Shown here: piece by piece, positions 51,078 through 59,497 of the stretch
Layout of the letters: the number at the start of each line of letters is the position of its first letter
How positions within the stretch are numbered: the first letter of the stretch is position 1
NCBI GenBank assembly: GCA_022822545.1
Contig: JAJEBE010000054.1
Location: 62,001 to 126,000 of the forward strand
DNA: 64,000 bases
Source: Anaerolineae bacterium
GTDB lineage: Bacteria; Chloroflexota; Anaerolineae; Aggregatilineales; Phototrophicaceae
Direction of reading: 5' to 3'
The notes under the pieces: model-generated
The model's input: the letters and a program-made list of their open reading frames with translations, nothing else
Database searches by the model: none
Told to the model about the DNA's origin: nothing
Translations under genes and position numbers: made by a program

Positions 51078-51524
51078 TTAGCGCTTGTCATCATCCTTGG
51101 ACGAATCTTCATCGGATTTGTCCGCGACCGGCTCTTTATCGTCTTCTTCAGCGTCCTCGGCGCTCGCGTCCTCCGGTTCGCCTTCATTGACCTTGCCGGC
51201 GCCATTGGATCCGGCGTCCGTGGCGACAGTGGCGACCGGCTCCGGTTTCAAATTTTCGGATTTGTACGTTTCGTTGACGATAGGCAGTTCAGCCACCAGC
51301 TTGCTGTGCATTCGGTCTCTCTGCTCCAGCGCGATTTCCACCCGCTCCTGGTCAACCGCCAAATACTTCACGATCACCGCAAGGATCTCTTTCTTCATCT
51401 CTTCGGCTCGTTCAGGCGGCAGATTGATACGATCATGCTGCAAGACAAAGTGAAGTCGATTCTTTGCTGTGGCGCCGCTTCCTCGCTTTGTGCGCCCGAA
51501 AAGTCGATTCAATAGGCTGGTCAT
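51078..51524 (-). CDS. minE: Cell division topological factor MinE, long acidic tail
   Basis: MinE forms a ring that stimulates MinD ATPase and confines MinC/D to the poles. Residues 1-80 fit the family: an amphipathic membrane helix (LLNRLFGRTK), the MinD-contact strand region (AKNRLHFVLQHDR) and the dimer core (MKKEILAVIVKYLAVD). The protein is 148 residues instead of ~85-90, owing to a ~65-residue C-terminal tail rich in Asp and Glu. The tail is low complexity and its role unknown. It follows minD. Confidence 0.92.
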   Translation of the reverse strand: MTSLLNRLFGRTKRGSGATAKNRLHFVLQHDRINLPPERAEEMKKEILAVIVKYLAVDQERVEIALEQRDRMHSKLVAELPIVNETYKSENLKPEPVATVATDAGSNGAGKVNEGEPEDASAEDAEEDDKEPVADKSDEDSSKDDDKR

Positions 51525-51578
51525 GGAAAATTCCTTTGCTGATGGCTGCTGCTGCTCTGTCCTGGCGTCGCTTGTGCG

Positions 51579-52376
51579 CTACCGCCCATCGAGAAATCTG
51601 ACTAGGCGCTGAAACAATCCCGGATTATCGTCTAGGTTCATGAAAGGCACGTCTTCGCCCGTCAGGCGCCTCGCGACATTGTTGAATGCCATGCCGGCCT
51701 TCGAATCCATATTGAGCGTCACCGGTATCCCGCTGTTTGACGCCGATAGAACCAGTTCATCTTCCGGTATGATGCCGATGATCTTCAATCCCAAAATATC
51801 GTATACATCGTCTGATGAGAGCATTTCACCTTTCTTGACCAGATCCGGCTTCAATCGATTGATGATTAACCGCCCCGGGCCCTTGTCCGCCGCCTCGATC
51901 AAACCGGTGATGCGGTCGGCATCGCGGACGGCCGAGACTTCCGGGTTCGTCACGATTAGCACTTCGTCGGCCGGCTCGAGGGCATTGCGAAAACCACGCT
52001 CGATGCCCGCCGGCGAGTCGATAAGCACGTAGTCATAGTCTTCACGCAATTCATCAGTCAGCTTCACCATATCTTCCGGGCTGACGGCCATCTTGTCCCG
52101 TGTTTGCGCTGCCGGGATAAGAAACAAGTCCTCAAACTTCTTGTGCTTTATCATGCTCTGCCGCAGCTTGCTACGGCCTTCTACGATATCGACCAGATCG
52201 TAAACGATGCGATTCTCCAAGCCCATGATCACATCAAGATTGCGCAAACCGATATCGGCGTCAATCACGACCACTTTCTTGCCCAGGCTCGCCAGAGAGA
52301 TTCCAAGATTGGCGGTGGCGGTTGTCTTGCCGACGCCTCCCTTGCCCGATGAAATCGTTACAACTTTCCCTGCCAT
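51579..52376 (-). CDS. minD: Septum site-determining ATPase MinD
   Basis: The 265-residue ParA-type ATPase has the deviant Walker A KGGVGKTTATANLG with two lysines, the switch ISADIGLRN-like VIDADIGLRNLDVIMG and the LIDSPAGIERGF region. The last residues (LFQRLVRFLDGR) form the amphipathic membrane-targeting helix. MinD recruits MinC to the membrane to block FtsZ away from midcell. It lies between minC and minE in the usual order. All key residues are visible. Confidence 0.97.
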   Translation of the reverse strand: MAGKVVTISSGKGGVGKTTATANLGISLASLGKKVVVIDADIGLRNLDVIMGLENRIVYDLVDIVEGRSKLRQSMIKHKKFEDLFLIPAAQTRDKMAVSPEDMVKLTDELREDYDYVLIDSPAGIERGFRNALEPADEVLIVTNPEVSAVRDADRITGLIEAADKGPGRLIINRLKPDLVKKGEMLSSDDVYDILGLKIIGIIPEDELVLSASNSGIPVTLNMDSKAGMAFNNVARRLTGEDVPFMNLDDNPGLFQRLVRFLDGR

Positions 52377-52394
52377 TCGGCTTCCTTTCTCGGT

Positions 52395-53096
52395 TTACTC
52401 TCTGGCTTCGACAATGATCTGGTTATCACGTATCCTGGCAACTTCCGGCACGACCTTCTTCCGCTTGCCGGGCGGGGATGTCACAACGTGGCTCGCGATC
52501 CGCAATTGACTGGGACTCATATCCAGAGCGCAGACAATGGCGGATTCATCGCCAATCACTCCGGCATGCGCATATCCTCGTAGCTTGCCCCAGACGACGA
52601 TATCGCCCACGGCGATAACCTTAGCGCCCGGGTTGACATCGCCATATATGACAACATGCCCGTCGCTATGGATCGTCCGGCCCGAGCGCAAAGTGCGCCG
52701 GAACATCGTGCCATAAGTCCCAGTCTCTTCCGGATTGACCGGCGCCGTCTCTTGAACATCCGCCCGCTTCGATAATGACGGCGCGTCAGACTCGCTATTT
52801 TTCCTGGTCGGCACCTTCAGCGAGACAGCGGAATTCCTGGTGGTATCGCTTTCGCTCAAGACCAGGCTGAGCTTCAAACCGCGACGTTCGAGCAGGGCCT
52901 TCAATGAACTCAACTCGTATTTTGGCACGGGCCTCGTGCCGAGCTCAATCGTAATATTGGCGCCGCTATAAAAATCGGACTGTTCATCAATGCGAGCGGC
53001 CAACTGATCTGTGACCAATTGCCATTTCTCTGTCCTGCTTAGCGCGATCAGCAAGCCATCGTTAACGCCTTTAATCGCAATCAATTCTTCTTGCAT
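52395..53096 (-). CDS. minC: Septum site-determining protein MinC
   Basis: The 233-residue FtsZ inhibitor has an N-terminal alpha/beta domain (IAIKGVNDGLLIALS) and a right-handed beta-helix C-terminal domain (TLRSGRTIHSDGHVVIYGDV, NPGAKVIAVGDIVVWGKLRG). The MinD-binding face RGYAHAGVIGDESAIV is present. The linker is long and Ser-rich. It blocks Z-ring assembly at the poles. It heads the min genes after a 170-base gap downstream of a membrane-protein gene. Confidence 0.95.
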   Translation of the reverse strand: MQEELIAIKGVNDGLLIALSRTEKWQLVTDQLAARIDEQSDFYSGANITIELGTRPVPKYELSSLKALLERRGLKLSLVLSESDTTRNSAVSLKVPTRKNSESDAPSLSKRADVQETAPVNPEETGTYGTMFRRTLRSGRTIHSDGHVVIYGDVNPGAKVIAVGDIVVWGKLRGYAHAGVIGDESAIVCALDMSPSQLRIASHVVTSPPGKRKKVVPEVARIRDNQIIVEARE

Positions 53097-53266
53097 GCGG
53101 AATCACACCAAGGTCAACTCGCGGGAGCTAAAGCGACATAATGTCTAATATACTCGGATTTCAATTCTTCGCTTGATGTCCGCGCCTGCAAAATCAACAT
53201 TGGCTGTCAGTTTGGCTGCAATATCCGCCAAGCGACGAAACCATATTTCCGAAGCGCGCGCTTCGC

Positions 53267-54364
53267 TTACAAGTTTATGATGTTGACCAACAGAAGCGCC
53301 GGCACGATGAAGTAAAATGCCGAGATGATATGAATCCACAATCCGGAATCATTTTCAAGCGACTTGTTAACCCACTGTCCGAAAGTGTTGACCGCATAGG
53401 TCATCCAGATCACTTGAATGATCGTTAACGGCAGCAACAGGATCTCACGATGCAAGCCGACATATACCAACCCAAAAAACACATAGGCTGCGTAGGCGAT
53501 CATGGTCACCACGCCCAGCGGTGGATACCAGCGGGATAGGCGCGCCAGGCCGATGACCCCAAGCGCGATTCCGATGACGCTGAATTGCGCGATGATCAGT
53601 TCTCCCAGCTCGATCCAGCGGCTCGCCTCGCGCCAGGCAAGCAAGTTCATGTCGGCAGCCTGCGGCAACAAGTACGTCCGAATCAAGAGAAAGAGCCCGC
53701 CACAGACGATCAAAACAACGGTGAGCCAGTACCAAGCCGACAGCTTGGCGTGAGACAGAAACAATGCCAACACGATTGCAGGCGCGAAAAGCGTCGCCAA
53801 CGGGTCGTTCACCACGCCTATGACGAAAAGAAAAAGTAATCCCAGAATATGAACGGGCTTGGGCTCTGACGCCGGTTTAATGCCGGGTCTCGGGTTGGTC
53901 AGCAGAATCATGTCCACCAGCAGATAGAGCAACCAGGCGGTCACCAAACCGGTAAGCCGCAAGCTTTGAGTGCTTCCGAATTGACTCCAGAAGATAAGCA
54001 GGAATACCGTGACGCCGAAGCCAATGCCGAGGTCTCGTCGCCGGAGCAGCATCGACGCCAACAACATCACCGCCAACGCGACGATAACGGCGATCACGAT
54101 CGTTGGCGGCTGTGACTCGCTGCCGCCGGTCTGTGACCAGAACAAGGGGCAGAGCGCCAGCGTAAGCCCGCCAGCCGTCGAGGCGACGAAGCCCATAGGC
54201 CGCATGCTGGCGGTGACGCCAAGGATCGCCAACGCTAGGCCGCTCGCCCGCGCTACTGGTGTGGCGCCGACATATAGCAGCAGCAGCCAGGATAGGCCGG
54301 CGGCAAAGAAAGCCGGGCTCCACTGCCGCAACAGGTCGCGCTGCGCCGCCGAAAAACGCTCCAT
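53267..54364 (-). CDS. Polytopic membrane protein of unknown function in the mre-min cluster
   Basis: The 365-residue protein has about ten hydrophobic helices and short basic loops. I find no enzymatic motif. Its ATG (54364) begins just after the pbp2 stop codon, so the two are translated in tandem. The position between pbp2 and minC suggests an envelope role, perhaps a lipid-linked precursor handler or a rod-complex subunit. The family is not recognised. Confidence 0.75.
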   Translation of the reverse strand: MERFSAAQRDLLRQWSPAFFAAGLSWLLLLYVGATPVARASGLALAILGVTASMRPMGFVASTAGGLTLALCPLFWSQTGGSESQPPTIVIAVIVALAVMLLASMLLRRRDLGIGFGVTVFLLIFWSQFGSTQSLRLTGLVTAWLLYLLVDMILLTNPRPGIKPASEPKPVHILGLLFLFVIGVVNDPLATLFAPAIVLALFLSHAKLSAWYWLTVVLIVCGGLFLLIRTYLLPQAADMNLLAWREASRWIELGELIIAQFSVIGIALGVIGLARLSRWYPPLGVVTMIAYAAYVFFGLVYVGLHREILLLPLTIIQVIWMTYAVNTFGQWVNKSLENDSGLWIHIISAFYFIVPALLLVNIINL

Positions 54365-54365
54365 C

Positions 54366-56672
54366 TTATGCCTCGCTCGCCGCTGAGAAGATGTCGAGCC
54401 TACTTTCCCCGCGTTCAACTTGAAGCCGATAATATTCTTCCATCACTTTGCGCACTATCGGCAAGGCGGTTAACGAGCCCTCGCCGCCGTTGTACACGAA
54501 GGCGATGATAATGATCTCCGGATCATCATACGGAGCGTATCCGGTATACCAGGCATGCGACGGCCATTGGCCCGGGACACAAAGATTGAGCGGCCGGGCG
54601 ACATCATCGCAATATTCAGCGGTGCCGGTTTTGCCCGCGACCTCGACATAGGGCAGGGCCGCCGGTTGCGCCGTCCCGCCTTCCGTGACAACAGCAGCCC
54701 TCATGCCTCGGCGAACCAGGTCCAGCGAATCATGGGACACAAATGACGGGATGTAAGGTTCGCTAGCGGCGCGAAACCGCACCGACTGGCATACAGAGCC
54801 ATTAAAGCTGTAGTTGAGCGGGATATGGATGCGATAGGTCTGCAAGTCTTCAATTCCTGGATCCGGATTTAAGTCAACCGTATTGCGATAGCCTTCCGGG
54901 TCGCAGCGATTGGGATCGTACCATTGCGAGTTCGGCTCACAAATACAAGCCAGGCTGGACTCTCGCTTCATCAGCATATCTTCCAGCAGCAGCAGCGTTA
55001 GCTCATCGCCCGGCTGCATCATCGCCCGATTGATTGTGCGCAAGACCTGCGGCTTGAACGGCTCAATAACCTGCCGTTCTTCGTCAAGGAATTCACGTAT
55101 GATAGTCGGCTGATGGAGGACTCCGCCGTTAATGGTGGCGGCAACAGCCGCGATCAATTGCAGCGGCGTTACATTCACATAGCCTTGGCCAAAGGCGGCG
55201 TTATAAGTGTCGCCGGTGGACCAGCTTTCGCCCTCGTTGCGGCGCTTCCAATCCGGGTCAGGCATGCGATTCGGGTTTTCAAATGGCAGCTCTATGCCGA
55301 GCTCGCTGCCGATGCCGAAGGCCGTGCCGTAGCGAAAGAGATCGTCGATGCCCAAACCGCCCGGCCGAATCGTGAACGCCGAGAGATTGGGGTTGCCACC
55401 GCCGATCTGATAAAAATAGACATCACAACTCCAGGCGATGCCGTTGATCATATTGACCCGGCCATGCCCCGTGCGCAGCCAGCAGACGAAGCGTTGCGAG
55501 GCGGCGCGGTCGTTGGGCGCGTAGCGATTCTCCACCAGAATTTGGCCTTCGTCCAGCAGCAGCGTGTTCGGGTCGATCACGTCCTCTTCCAGCACTGCCG
55601 CTGCCGTAATCACCTTCCAGACCGAACCCGGCGGATATTTGCTCTTGATGGTATTGTTCACCAGCGGCCGCAAGGGATCGTTGGCGATTTCCAGAAAATA
55701 CTCTCCGTCAATCGCGCGAGCGAATCGCGAATTGTCATAGCTGGGATAACTAACCAGGACCAGCACCTCGCCCGTGCGCGGATCCATGGCGATAACATCG
55801 CCTTGGCGGGACACGTCCCGCCCAGCGGCCGTGTTTAACTCTTCCAGTTGATTGATCAGCGCCTGTTGCGCGAATGTCTGTAGCGCTGTGTCGATGGTCA
55901 GTCGGACATTTTGGCCCGGGATCGGTTCGACCTGATCGATCACTCTGACCACCTCGCCGGCGACATCAACCTCGCGCAAGACCAAGCCACGCGTGCCCGC
56001 AAGCTGGCTCTCCAAATATCGCTCGACGCCTTCATAACCGATCCGGTCAAAGGCCGGATTATAGCCCTGGGCCTTCAGTTCCTCGGCGGTCTCCGCTGGT
56101 ATCGGACCCATGTAACCGATGATATGCGTCGTCAACTGGCCTGTGGGGTACTCACGCACGGCTACCGGCTCCACATCCACGCCGGACATGTAAATTCTCT
56201 CTTCCAGAATCTGCATTGCCGCCAACTGCGGCACGTCTTGCGCGACGATGACCGGGCTGAACGGTTCAATACCGGCGCCTTCTTCCACCAGTTCTTGGAT
56301 ACTGCGAACGAATTGACTGGACTGTTCCGCGATTTCTCGCGTCGGGGGCACGCCAACCAAGGCCGATAGACGATTATATACTGCCAGCTCCTCCTCTTCG
56401 CTGCCCGGCAACTGCGCCGGAATGATGGTGACGTTGAAGGCCGGCACATTAAAGGCAAGCCGCTGGTCATAGCGATCAAAGATTGCGCCGCGGCGCGCGG
56501 CAATTGGCAAGGTCTTCAGCCGGTTTTCGTCCGCCTTGCTCTGGAATTCAGTGTGCTGCAAAACTTGCAGTTCATACATGCGGATGCCAAAGATGAGAAA
56601 GACAGCGAATATCACCGCTTGGAAAAAGGTCAGGCGCCAGGTCTGAAATGGGATCAGCCGGTTGGATTTCAC
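54366..56672 (-). CDS. mrdA: Penicillin-binding protein 2 (rod transpeptidase)
   Basis: The 768-residue class B PBP has an N-terminal anchor helix, a dimerisation domain and a transpeptidase domain with SxxK (GSVWK), SxN-type (WSCDVYF) and KTG (K681). It cross-links peptidoglycan with RodA. It is longer than E. coli PBP2 (~633) because of an insert near residues 570-680, which holds Cys576, 578, 590 and 628; Cys688 and 698 follow the KTG. The GTG start overlaps the mreD stop (GTGA). Confidence 0.94.
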   Translation of the reverse strand: MKSNRLIPFQTWRLTFFQAVIFAVFLIFGIRMYELQVLQHTEFQSKADENRLKTLPIAARRGAIFDRYDQRLAFNVPAFNVTIIPAQLPGSEEEELAVYNRLSALVGVPPTREIAEQSSQFVRSIQELVEEGAGIEPFSPVIVAQDVPQLAAMQILEERIYMSGVDVEPVAVREYPTGQLTTHIIGYMGPIPAETAEELKAQGYNPAFDRIGYEGVERYLESQLAGTRGLVLREVDVAGEVVRVIDQVEPIPGQNVRLTIDTALQTFAQQALINQLEELNTAAGRDVSRQGDVIAMDPRTGEVLVLVSYPSYDNSRFARAIDGEYFLEIANDPLRPLVNNTIKSKYPPGSVWKVITAAAVLEEDVIDPNTLLLDEGQILVENRYAPNDRAASQRFVCWLRTGHGRVNMINGIAWSCDVYFYQIGGGNPNLSAFTIRPGGLGIDDLFRYGTAFGIGSELGIELPFENPNRMPDPDWKRRNEGESWSTGDTYNAAFGQGYVNVTPLQLIAAVAATINGGVLHQPTIIREFLDEERQVIEPFKPQVLRTINRAMMQPGDELTLLLLEDMLMKRESSLACICEPNSQWYDPNRCDPEGYRNTVDLNPDPGIEDLQTYRIHIPLNYSFNGSVCQSVRFRAASEPYIPSFVSHDSLDLVRRGMRAAVVTEGGTAQPAALPYVEVAGKTGTAEYCDDVARPLNLCVPGQWPSHAWYTGYAPYDDPEIIIIAFVYNGGEGSLTALPIVRKVMEEYYRLQVERGESRLDIFSAASEA

Positions 56673-57256
56673 TCGTCCGCCCTTGAAGGCGTTCCTGGAA
56701 TCAGACTTTGCGGCGCGATCTGCAAGCCGCCTTCCAATCGACGCTGCAACAGCCGCACCACCGCGTAAACCGGTATCACAGCCAAGAGATTCAGCAGAAT
56801 CGTCGGGATCAAGATCAGGCGCGTAACCGCCAGGATATCGTAGGTATTGCCCGCAATCGCCAATGCCATGAGCGTGTAAGCTGTCAAGAGCAGGGTAGCT
56901 ATTGGTGTAGCGCCAATCAAAAACATCAAACGCACATGGAACAGTTGTCGCGCAATGCCGTTAAACGTGAAAGCGATGACGATGAGGGCGATTGAGGTTG
57001 TGCCGATCGGGAGAATCGATAGCAGGTCCAGCGTAATGCCGCCCACGAGCGCCCATATCAGACAGTCTGTCAACTCCGCGTGAACCGACCAGCAAATCAC
57101 AAATAGCATGACAAGATTGAGTTGACCGCGCGTGTTGCTGAGCACCGGCGTAATCGTGCTAAGGACTGCGATCAAAAAATCGATGGCATGGGGCACGATA
57201 CTGGCTGTCAACGCGGCAGACAGACCAAGTATGGGAATCGAAAGATAGCGGCCCAT
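56669..57256 (-). CDS. mreD: Rod-shape protein MreD
   Basis: The 195-residue protein has five to six hydrophobic helices, as expected of MreD, the membrane partner that links MreB/MreC to wall synthesis. The central LTDCLIWALVGGITLDLLSILPIG segment is a typical MreD signature. It starts one base after the mreC stop, and four of its bases overlap pbp2. Sequence conservation in this family is low, so the call rests on topology and position. Confidence 0.88.
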   Translation of the reverse strand: MGRYLSIPILGLSAALTASIVPHAIDFLIAVLSTITPVLSNTRGQLNLVMLFVICWSVHAELTDCLIWALVGGITLDLLSILPIGTTSIALIVIAFTFNGIARQLFHVRLMFLIGATPIATLLLTAYTLMALAIAGNTYDILAVTRLILIPTILLNLLAVIPVYAVVRLLQRRLEGGLQIAPQSLIPGTPSRADE

Positions 57257-57257
57257 A

Positions 57258-58106
57258 CTAGTTGCCTTCTTGATCGAAGAGCCTCAAGTCAATCGGCTCA
57301 AAGCCAGTGATGACCAAGACCACTTCCAGTGTTTCGAAGTCGATTAAACTGCGAACCTCCGCTTCCTGAAACAACTCAAATTCAAACTGGCGGACGCTGG
57401 TTACTTGCCCAACCAAAATATCGGCGGGGAAATTGCTGCCTAAGCCCGAGGTGATGACGAGATCACCTTGTCGAATCTCCTCGTCCAGATCCACCATCGT
57501 CAACCGCAATACGCCAGAAGCCTGGCCAATGATGCTGCCGTGCGCCCGTGTTGTCTGCAAGCGCGAGCTCACCGCGCTGTTCTCGTCGTTTATCAATTGC
57601 ACCTGCGCGGCGTTGGCGCTGACGTCGATGATGCGCCCGACCAGTCCCAGGTCTGTTGTCACGGGCATACCAATCGCCACGCCATCGCGCGTCCCGCGAT
57701 TGATGACGATCGCGCGGACGATGCCGGTTTGCTCCACAGCAATTACGTCCGCGGTCAGGAAGTCCTGATTTTCCAGTGCTGATGTGTAATTCAACAGGCC
57801 GATCAAACGCTCATAATCGCTGGCCGCTTCTCGAAGCTGGATGGATTCCACCTGTCGGCGGGCGAGCTGTTCCTCCAAGTCCGCGATTCGCGCCCGCAGT
57901 TGCCCCAGATTGTTCAGATCATCAATAGCCGCATTGATCGATAGAGACAGCCGGTTTAACACGCCTGCAACCCCGTTTAAGGGAACTCCCGCGATATCTT
58001 CCACCGGCGTCAGCACACCGCTGACGCTCAGTATGATTGTGCCGCCACAAAGGCCAAGCATCATTAGCAGCAGCAGAAGGCGGCCGGGGCGCCCAGGCGA
58101 TCTCAC
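57258..58106 (-). CDS. mreC: Rod-shape protein MreC
   Basis: The 282-residue protein has a single N-terminal anchor (LLLLLMMLGLCGGTIILSV), a coiled coil (LRARIADLEEQLARRQVE) and the beta-barrel domain (GTRDGVAIGMPVTTDLGLVGRI). MreC dimerises in the periplasm and activates PBP2. GAGGA seven bases upstream supports the GTG start at 58106; a TTG two codons earlier would be less well placed. It sits between mreB and mreD. Confidence 0.93.
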   Translation of the reverse strand: MRSPGRPGRLLLLLMMLGLCGGTIILSVSGVLTPVEDIAGVPLNGVAGVLNRLSLSINAAIDDLNNLGQLRARIADLEEQLARRQVESIQLREAASDYERLIGLLNYTSALENQDFLTADVIAVEQTGIVRAIVINRGTRDGVAIGMPVTTDLGLVGRIIDVSANAAQVQLINDENSAVSSRLQTTRAHGSIIGQASGVLRLTMVDLDEEIRQGDLVITSGLGSNFPADILVGQVTSVRQFEFELFQEAEVRSLIDFETLEVVLVITGFEPIDLRLFDQEGN

Positions 58107-58221
58107 GCGCAAGTCCTCGCGCTAAACGGTCTCGACTTATCTTATCACAATTAAGGCTATAGCTCTGATTGCGCGCGTACGAGCCACGGCCTGCTTGAAT
58201 TTGTCGAGATGCTGGTTTCAC

Positions 58222-59283
58222 TCAATGTCGGGTGCTGCCGCGTTCGGGCCCAGTCAGCAAGCGGCGCAGATTATTGTAGTCTTCGAGCACGCGCCCCGCG
58301 CCCCGCGCCACGCAGGTCATCGCGTCATCGGCAAGCCAGGCGCGGATGTTAACTTCCTCGCGCAACCTTTCGCCCAAGCCGCGCAATTGGCCGCCGCCAC
58401 CGGCGATCGTTATGCCGCTCTCCATCAGATCAGCCACCAACTCCGGCGGCGTATCATCCAGGGCATCCTTGACCGTGTCCAAAATGATGCTGACCGATCC
58501 CCCTATTGCTTCTCGGATTTCTATCGAACTCACCTCGACCGAGTCAGGCAGGCCCGTTGTCAGGTTCCTGCCTTTGACCATATAGGTTCGCTCTTGTGGA
58601 AGCGGGTAAGCCGAGCCTATATCGATCTTGGCTTTTTCCGCTGTCGGTTCTCCGATTAACAAGTTGTGTTTGTTGCGCAAATGCTGAACGATATCTTCGT
58701 CCATTTCGTCGCCGGCCACCCGTATCGAGCGGCTGATGACTATGCCGCCGAGCGAAAACAAAGCGACCTCCGTCGTGCCCCCGCCGATATCAACGACCAT
58801 GCTGCCGCGCGTCTCCAGCACCGGCAAGTTCGCCCCGATTGCCGCCGCAACCGGTTCTTCGATGAGGTGCGCTTCACGGGCGCCGGCATCCAGGGTCGCC
58901 TCGATTACCGCCCGCTTCTCTACTTCCGTGACGCCGCTCGGTATGCCCACGACCACGCGCGGCCGCGGCACGGGCACCCAACTCTGCTCGTGCGCCTTCT
59001 TTATGAGGTAGTCCAGCATGCGCGCTGTGATTTCATACTCGCTGATAACGCCATCGCGCAAGGGACGAACGATCAATATGTCCTTCGGATTCTTGCTCCA
59101 CATTTCCTTTGCGCGCGCGCCCACTTCAATCGGAGCGCGTGTCTTGCGGTCGATGGCGACAAAGGAAGGTTCATTGATGACGATGCCCTTGCCACGAACA
59201 TAAACCAGGGTATACGCCGTACCCAAGTCTATACCAATGTCGAGCGAAAAGAGCCCGAACAGGAAATCCAGGGGGCTAAGCAC
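58222..59283 (-). CDS. mreB: Actin-like rod-shape protein MreB
   Basis: The 353-residue bacterial actin has the phosphate loop IDLGTAYTLVYVRGKGIV, the phosphate-2 motif (VVDIGGGTTEVALFSL) and the adenosine motif (ESGITIAGGGGQLRGL). It polymerises along the membrane and guides the rod complex. The start is GTG after GAGG, and an extended -10 box lies about 35 bases upstream. The gene is the first of the mre-pbp2-min-rodA-gltX run on the minus strand. Confidence 0.97.
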   Translation of the reverse strand: MLSPLDFLFGLFSLDIGIDLGTAYTLVYVRGKGIVINEPSFVAIDRKTRAPIEVGARAKEMWSKNPKDILIVRPLRDGVISEYEITARMLDYLIKKAHEQSWVPVPRPRVVVGIPSGVTEVEKRAVIEATLDAGAREAHLIEEPVAAAIGANLPVLETRGSMVVDIGGGTTEVALFSLGGIVISRSIRVAGDEMDEDIVQHLRNKHNLLIGEPTAEKAKIDIGSAYPLPQERTYMVKGRNLTTGLPDSVEVSSIEIREAIGGSVSIILDTVKDALDDTPPELVADLMESGITIAGGGGQLRGLGERLREEVNIRAWLADDAMTCVARGAGRVLEDYNNLRRLLTGPERGSTRH

Positions 59284-59316
59284 TATGTAATCCTCGACGT
59301 GATGCCTACGCAGCGC

Positions 59317-59325
59317 ATTATATCA
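59317..59325 (-). promoter_or_regulatory. Extended -10 promoter of mreB
   Basis: TGATATAAT is read on the minus strand at 59325-59317; transcription would begin near 59310, 27 bases before the GTG. The 214-base gap to tilS is AT-rich and divergent. Confidence 0.6.
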
Positions 59326-59497
59326 CAATAGCTCACAATCAAATATTAACTAAAATCAATGTTACACAAACGCAATCACGCGCAGTTTAGATTTATTCAC
59401 AATATATCACCGAATCTCTGATGATTCCCAAGATTTTGGGGGGAGGTTATGATGAGGATAGCATAGGAGTCGTCGGGTATTCGTTGGATTTAAGGCA

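Noticed and set aside
59284-59497. Possible replication origin between mreB and tilS
   Set aside because: The gap is AT-rich and contains one TTATTCACA (59393-59401), a DnaA-box match, but further good boxes, dnaA and an unwinding array are lacking.
59440-59497. Five-codon leader frame after a GGGGGGAGG site before tilS
   Set aside because: A start-to-stop run this short occurs easily by chance. No regulatory hairpin linked to it is visible.
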